From contig NC_067116.1 of NCBI RefSeq assembly GCF_021347895.1, positions 44,574,628-44,638,627 on the forward strand: a stretch of 64,000 nucleotides of DNA, read 5' to 3'. A model generated the notes under the pieces. The model worked only from the letters and a program-made list of their open reading frames with translations. It made no database searches and was not told where the DNA came from. This document shows, in pieces, positions 60,701-64,000 of the stretch. Numbering within the stretch: position 1 is the first letter of the stretch; every line of letters begins with the position of its first letter. The position numbers and the translations under genes are program-made. The stretch is from Acanthochromis polyacanthus (lineage: Eukaryota; Chordata; Actinopteri; Pomacentridae).

Positions 60701-62431
60701 CTTGTGAGGCCACCTGCTCCTCTGTTCCACTCATCTGAGAGTCCAGGTGACTGATCTCAGCTCTCAGCTGATCGATCTTCCTCTGAAGCTCTCTTCGCTT
60801 TGCAGCCTCACTCTGGCCTTCCGTCTGCTTCACCTGAGCACATAAAGGTACAAACATAGCCCGTGTGTTCTGAAACTCCCCCAGTGTATCACTAGAGAAA
60901 TGACTAAGGATTGGTGAATTACTTTTAGCCTACCTCTTTGTCTTGAAGCACTTTGTACCTTGGCGATCATAACGTCAAGGACATTAAAGTACAGTACGAT
61001 GCATAAAATGTGCATTTATTAAACAGGCTGTCAAAAAAACAGTGTCTGCAATCACTTAGGAATGAAAAAGGAGTGACACCTAACAGAGGTTTCCAGTCAT
61101 GTAGAAGAATGCATGTGACTGCCTGTTATAGCGAGACACCGATGCATGCCAAAAAAGCATGTCTGTCCTTCTTGCATGCAGTAACAGGAGCATTAGTGTC
61201 CAAAATGTGGCAAAGACGCCATCCACTGACCAAAATATTAAATGTACAAGCAGTAACTCATCGGTGAAAGTTAGAATTTAACTAAAATGTACAACAAGTT
61301 GACTTGTTAAGACACAGGCAGCTTTGAAATTTTTATTTATGACCAAAAAAGGATACCATTGAAGATTCCCACGCATGATCCTCACGTTCCTGGAAAACAG
61401 GGAAACAGTCAAGAAGCTGAAATTCATTATTCGTACTTCTCTTAACTGTATGACTGCTATTTCAGTAGCTGACTGTGACCCCTGGACTGTGGGTCAACAG
61501 AGGCTCTCCTCATCCCTATATCTCCCAAATATTAGATTTTTATATATTTTCTTGAAGTGGTTCATGTCAGGACTGCACGGCACCTCTGCAGGCAATCCGT
61601 TCCAAAAATTCACTCCACAAGTCGAAATACACATGCTTTTCAGTGTTGAACTAGCAAATTTTTACTTTTAGATTAAGCCCTCGTCTTAGATTATAACCCC
61701 CTCTCTATCACTGAACATTTTTTGTAAATTTATATTTTGTAAATGATTTGATAAATTATAGTCATACAAAAACAAATTTACCAATATGGAAATTATAAAT
61801 AAACTGGAAGTTTTGCCTATTGGTGAATTTTACTGCTCAAATTCACTGCAGCATGCATTCTCCTGGAACATTTTAAACATTTGTCACCCAAATAACCAAG
61901 AACGGACCCATACTATTCTATGTTTATCAGATAAGTAGTAACTTTTGCTGTGAAATGAGAGAACAAAGCATGCCAGATGCAATTTCCAAACTCCGTCTCT
62001 CTTTTTCTAACCTGATAAATTCTGTTATGGCTTTTGGATTTATTTGTGGGACCCTAAGATGTTTTTTTAGGTCCCCTGTGTTTGGTTTCTAGTAGGATTA
62101 GTAGAAAGTAGCAGCTTTAGGCCTAAGTTAGTGGTAAAGAGGTCAAAGAACAGTAAGACTGACCTCTGTTGAAAGACGTGTTGGATGATATATTTCCATA
62201 TTGACTTCCCAGTTCCGACACAGAGCCTGGAACACAAACAAGAAGCGTTAATAAGTAGGCTAGCATCAGTCAGCTAGACCTCTGCGTTTAGCGAATAACA
62301 CCGTTAGCATGGAAGCTAATATCATATACCCACGTTTTAAAATAGCTGTCATTAGGCAGGCTGTCCGGGGTAAGGTTAAACTCCTCCGTCGCCCAACGTT
62401 TCAGCTCCTGCACCAGATTTCTGTCCGCCAT
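51705..62431 (-). CDS. haus5: HAUS augmin-like complex subunit 5 (19 exons)
   Basis: HAUS5 is one of eight subunits of augmin, which binds spindle microtubules and recruits gamma-tubulin for branching nucleation; it is needed for spindle and centrosome integrity. The start Met (MADRNLVQELKRWATEEFNL) is at 62431 and the TAG at 51705-51707. The joined exons give 660 aa, close to the ~630 of human. Recognisable conserved segments: GTGKSIWKYIIQHVFQQR followed by NVRIMRGNLQWY near the N-terminus; coiled-coil-like stretches rich in Glu, Gln and Leu; FPPNHVLSALQYLASQQQ; the hallmark LIKGNSTAKTRLIRLH; and a C-terminal WWDKPAQ...TFQQWLQRWK. All junctions are GT/AG and in phase. It runs on the same strand as sin3b and upstream of it. 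Confidence 0.95.
52779..53080. mobile_element. Tc1-like transposon 5' end (haus5 intron 17)
   Basis: ACCGCTGTTCAAAAGTTGGG opens a segment containing TAAATGACTATTCTAGCTGG and CAGCAACCATCACTCCTGTG. These are the familiar non-coding left end of a widespread fish Tc1/mariner element. The transposase part is missing. It ends about 30 bases before haus5 exon 17. Family recognition is from memory. Confidence 0.55.
53709..54075 (+). mobile_element. V-SINE, complete (haus5 intron 16)
   Basis: Same family as the copy at 36971: tRNA-like head (GGTCTAGTGGTTAGC, GGTTCAAATCCC), conserved core and a short GGATGGATG tail. The target duplication TAACTATTCA is perfect at 53699-53708 and 54076-54085. The two copies are nearly identical outside the tail, so both inserted recently. 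Confidence 0.92.
54795..55225 (-). mobile_element. piggyBac-like MITE, copy G (haus5 intron 16)
   Basis: TTAA at 54795-54798 and 55222-55225. The shortest copy, about 430 bp: the central palindrome is deleted, leaving both terminal regions and the AT-rich blocks. Confidence 0.82.
56984..57514 (-). mobile_element. piggyBac-like MITE, copy H (haus5 intron 12)
   Basis: TTAA at 56984-56987 and 57511-57514; ends CCCTCGTTTCATCCTGCAGG and AACAGGAGGGTTAA. The central palindrome is at about 57150-57225. It starts 45 bases upstream of the haus5 exon 13 acceptor in transcript direction. Confidence 0.86.
59064..59715. mobile_element. 650-bp foldback element (haus5 intron 7)
   Basis: Two arms of about 290 bp (59064-59360 and 59425-59715) are near-perfect inverted copies, with ends TACGGTGGCCG and CGGCCACCGTA. 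About 65 bp form the loop. The flanking GCTTTC at 59058-59063 and 59716-59721 may be a 6-base target duplication. The open frames on the two strands (135, 133, 86 and 79 residues) mirror each other because of the palindrome and are not genes. Each arm is itself built of repeated TGCTGCAA and CAAACA blocks. The superfamily is unknown to me. Confidence 0.88.
60165..60335 (+). mobile_element. Degenerate V-SINE relic (haus5 intron 5)
   Basis: ATTTGCATTTTCTCCCTTTG, TGTGGGTTTTTCTTCAAGCG, GGTTAACCGGTGATTC and a terminal ATGGATGGAT match the core and tail of the V-SINEs in this window, with heavy decay. The head is missing. Confidence 0.5.
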
Positions 62432-62635
62432 CCTGACAGAAAACAACAACTTGTAGAGAGCTAGCTGAAGCTAACCATGGGCTGCTAATGCTCCGCTAGC
62501 ATGGAGTCGTTAGCCACATTCAGCTGATTACTGTCCTTAAATTTACTTTGCGTTTAAGATAGAGGCGTTGTTTCTTTATAAACTGTTAAGTTAAGATGGT
62601 GACAGCAACGTTTTCTGACCTCAAATTGTCAAACT

Positions 62636-62649
62636 TTCAAGTTCCCGCC
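62636..62649 (-). promoter_or_regulatory. haus5: E2F/CHR-like cell-cycle element of haus5
   Basis: Read on the haus5 strand this is GGCGGGAACTTGAA: an E2F-type GGCGGGAA joined to CTTGAA, a known CHR variant. The arrangement resembles the CDE/CHR pair of G2/M genes, though the spacer is one base shorter than usual. It lies about 205 bases upstream of the start codon. Confidence 0.45.
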
Positions 62650-62659
62650 TGTTTCGCAG

Positions 62660-62669
62660 CTACTTCCGC
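62660..62669. promoter_or_regulatory. haus5: ETS-like site of haus5 promoter
   Basis: CTACTTCCGC, whose complement GCGGAAGTAG contains the GGAAGT ETS core. ETS sites are common in TATA-less promoters near the transcription start. Confidence 0.4.
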
Positions 62670-62712
62670 TCAGCTTTCTGTTGATTAGCGCCGCCGCTGG
62701 CTGCAGCTGCTT

Positions 62713-62726
62713 GTTGCCATGGAAAC
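62713..62726. promoter_or_regulatory. haus5: X-box (RFX site) upstream of haus5
   Basis: GTTGCCATGGAAAC matches the paired half-site form of the RFX X-box (GTNRCC with RGNAAC) at every defined position. It lies about 280 bases upstream of the haus5 start codon. RFX factors control many ciliary and centrosomal genes, which would suit an augmin subunit; use of the site is inferred. Confidence 0.6.
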
Positions 62727-62731
62727 AGACG

Positions 62732-64000
62732 GACGTAATTTTATCAATGGATGTGTTTCTTTTTTGTATTTTTGATGGAGTAAACCTTTAAAACTAGAAG
62801 TATTTAGACTGATAGCATCGTCTTGAGTGAAATAAACTTTTAAATCCATAAGTACATAAAACACTACTTTCTGTCCAAGTATTTATAATTTTAAAGCCGT
62901 ATTCCACCCAAAGTACTACTTCCTGTCCAAATACCTTTAATTTTACAACTGAATTTCACCAACAATTCTGTCTTGTCTAAGTCCAAATCTTGTCTAAGTC
63001 TTGTCTGTCTTGTCTCCACTTTCTGTCTAAGTATTGATAGTTTTAAAGGTGTATTTCACCCAAAGTACTACTTCCTGTCCAAGTATTGATAGTTTTAAAT
63101 GTTGATTTCTACCATAATACTACATTTTGTCCAAGTATTTACAGTCTAAAGGTTTTATTCCCCCCAAAGTATTATTTTCTGTCAAAGTAGTTATAGTTTT
63201 AAACTTGTATTCCACCCCACAGTTATGGGGTGTGATACTTTGAGATGAGTAAATATTTAGATAGAACTTCAGTCAAGTCCATCCCAACATGCTGAACTAT
63301 AAGCTGATAATTCTGGATGAAGAAAATTATATGAGATTATTAAAGATATGTGATGAGGAAGGAGAAGAAGCATGATGGTCACTGTTAGATTTAATCTGTT
63401 CATGATGGGACTGCATGCAGCCTCTGGCAAATGTTTGCTTTCACTGATTGACCTTCCTTGGCTTTTCCAACAGAGGGCGCTCTAACCCCAACAATCACTT
63501 TCTGGTTTCCAAGGAAACTTTGAAACACATCAGCTGCCAAGTTGTTGAAACTAGTTCACACAAGATGCTCACCCAAACACGTACTTACTTGTGCACCTTA
63601 ATGGTTTTGTTTTAAAATGTGCAGAAAAATCACCTGTAATTCTCTGTGACATCATCATTCTACCAGGTGATGTGGTTTCCTTATGAGTAGGAACATCACA
63701 CTTTGGTCAGAGTCACAATGCATCAGTGCTCTGCTGACAGGACTCAGAAAACTCCAGCACCAAGCCAGAATGCCTGTGGAACACATTACTGCTGATATTA
63801 TTAACATTATCATCACACTGCATCCTTTGTAGTTTAGATTTATAGACCTCTGCTGGGATAAACTCCATCCTGGATGAGTAACATGCATCCAACCAGGTAG
63901 GTGCAGCCATCTGCAGCTTGTTTTAGGACACACAAACCTACTGTTTAATCCATCCCTTAAAACTGTGGTTGATTTCTCATGATAGATTATTTTAATAGGA
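62732..64000. other. DNA upstream of haus5, no gene recognised
   Basis: A ~52-bp degenerate tandem repeat covers 62860-63235 (units around ACTACTTCCTGTCCAAGTAT and TTTTAAAG, ending in TTCCACCC). A CTCF-like site is at 63467-63482. The minus-strand frame at 63655-63933 has no family resemblance and no visible splice context, so it is not called. Confidence 0.55.
63467..63482 (+). promoter_or_regulatory. CTCF-like motif
   Basis: CCAACAGAGGGCGCTC differs from the CTCF core CCASYAGRKGGCRS at one position (A for S). It lies about 1 kb upstream of haus5. Binding is inferred. Confidence 0.45.

Larger units (their letters stand above)
51705..62431 (-). other. haus5: haus5 exon map
   Basis: Coding exons in transcript order: 1 62334-62431; 2 62164-62226; 3 61357-61389 (33 nt); 4 60934-60958 (25 nt); 5 60701-60833; 6 59994-60153; 7 59796-59892; 8 58631-58722; 9 58496-58550; 10 58271-58398; 11 58108-58189; 12 57842-57996; 13 56777-56939; 14 56488-56568; 15 56183-56328; 16 55700-55796; 17 53113-53251; 18 52543-52675; 19 51705-51807. 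Exon 1 could end four bases later (GTATAT donor), but only the GTGGGT donor keeps the family-conserved frame in exon 2. The donor of exon 13 is ambiguous between GTGGTG and GTGAGA; the latter preserves frame. Confidence 0.88.

Overview
This window reads as a teleost fish chromosome, probably a spiny-rayed (acanthomorph) species. Its genes are split by spliceosomal introns with clean GT/AG borders. The proteins match vertebrate families closely. The non-coding DNA is full of fish-type repeats: V-SINEs, hAT, Tc1/pogo and piggyBac-like non-autonomous elements, foldback elements and minisatellites. No prokaryotic or viral genes were seen.

Layout. (1) 2694-5099, + strand: the last four coding exons of xpr1 (phosphate exporter), followed by a probable long 3' UTR to about 8.6 kb that contains a 41-bp AT-rich tandem repeat. 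(2) 8.9-17.0 kb: a gene desert holding a TTAA-flanked foldback element, an intronless truncated nicotinamide riboside kinase relic (9507-9959, - strand), a 192-bp tandem duplication and AT-rich DNA. (3) 18159-48340, - strand: a complete sin3b in 19 coding exons (1277 aa by my exon sums). Its introns carry most of the repeats, including a 2.5-kb array of a 21-bp unit. (4) 48.85-51.4 kb: a diverged, partly inverted repeat array between haus5 and sin3b. (5) 51705-62431, - strand: a complete haus5 in 19 coding exons (660 aa), with a 650-bp hairpin-forming element in one intron and a promoter with RFX (X-box), ETS-like and E2F/CHR-like sites. (6) 62.8-64 kb: a short tandem repeat and flanking DNA with a CTCF-like site.

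Function. The three real genes do not form a pathway. XPR1 exports phosphate at the plasma membrane. SIN3B is the scaffold of a histone deacetylase co-repressor in the nucleus. HAUS5 is a subunit of augmin, which nucleates microtubules on spindle microtubules. haus5 lies upstream of sin3b on the same strand, about 3.4 kb apart.

The most unusual content is in the repeats. There are eight copies of one TTAA-flanked MITE family with a central palindrome, a nested pair of transposons carrying a RecQ-like helicase fragment, and a hAT element reduced to an open BED zinc finger. There is also a long palindrome inside a transcribed intron, and a minisatellite whose sin3b-sense strand is open in all three frames for more than 2.5 kb. 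Exon borders were read by eye from splice signals, frame continuity and family knowledge; no alignment was run.
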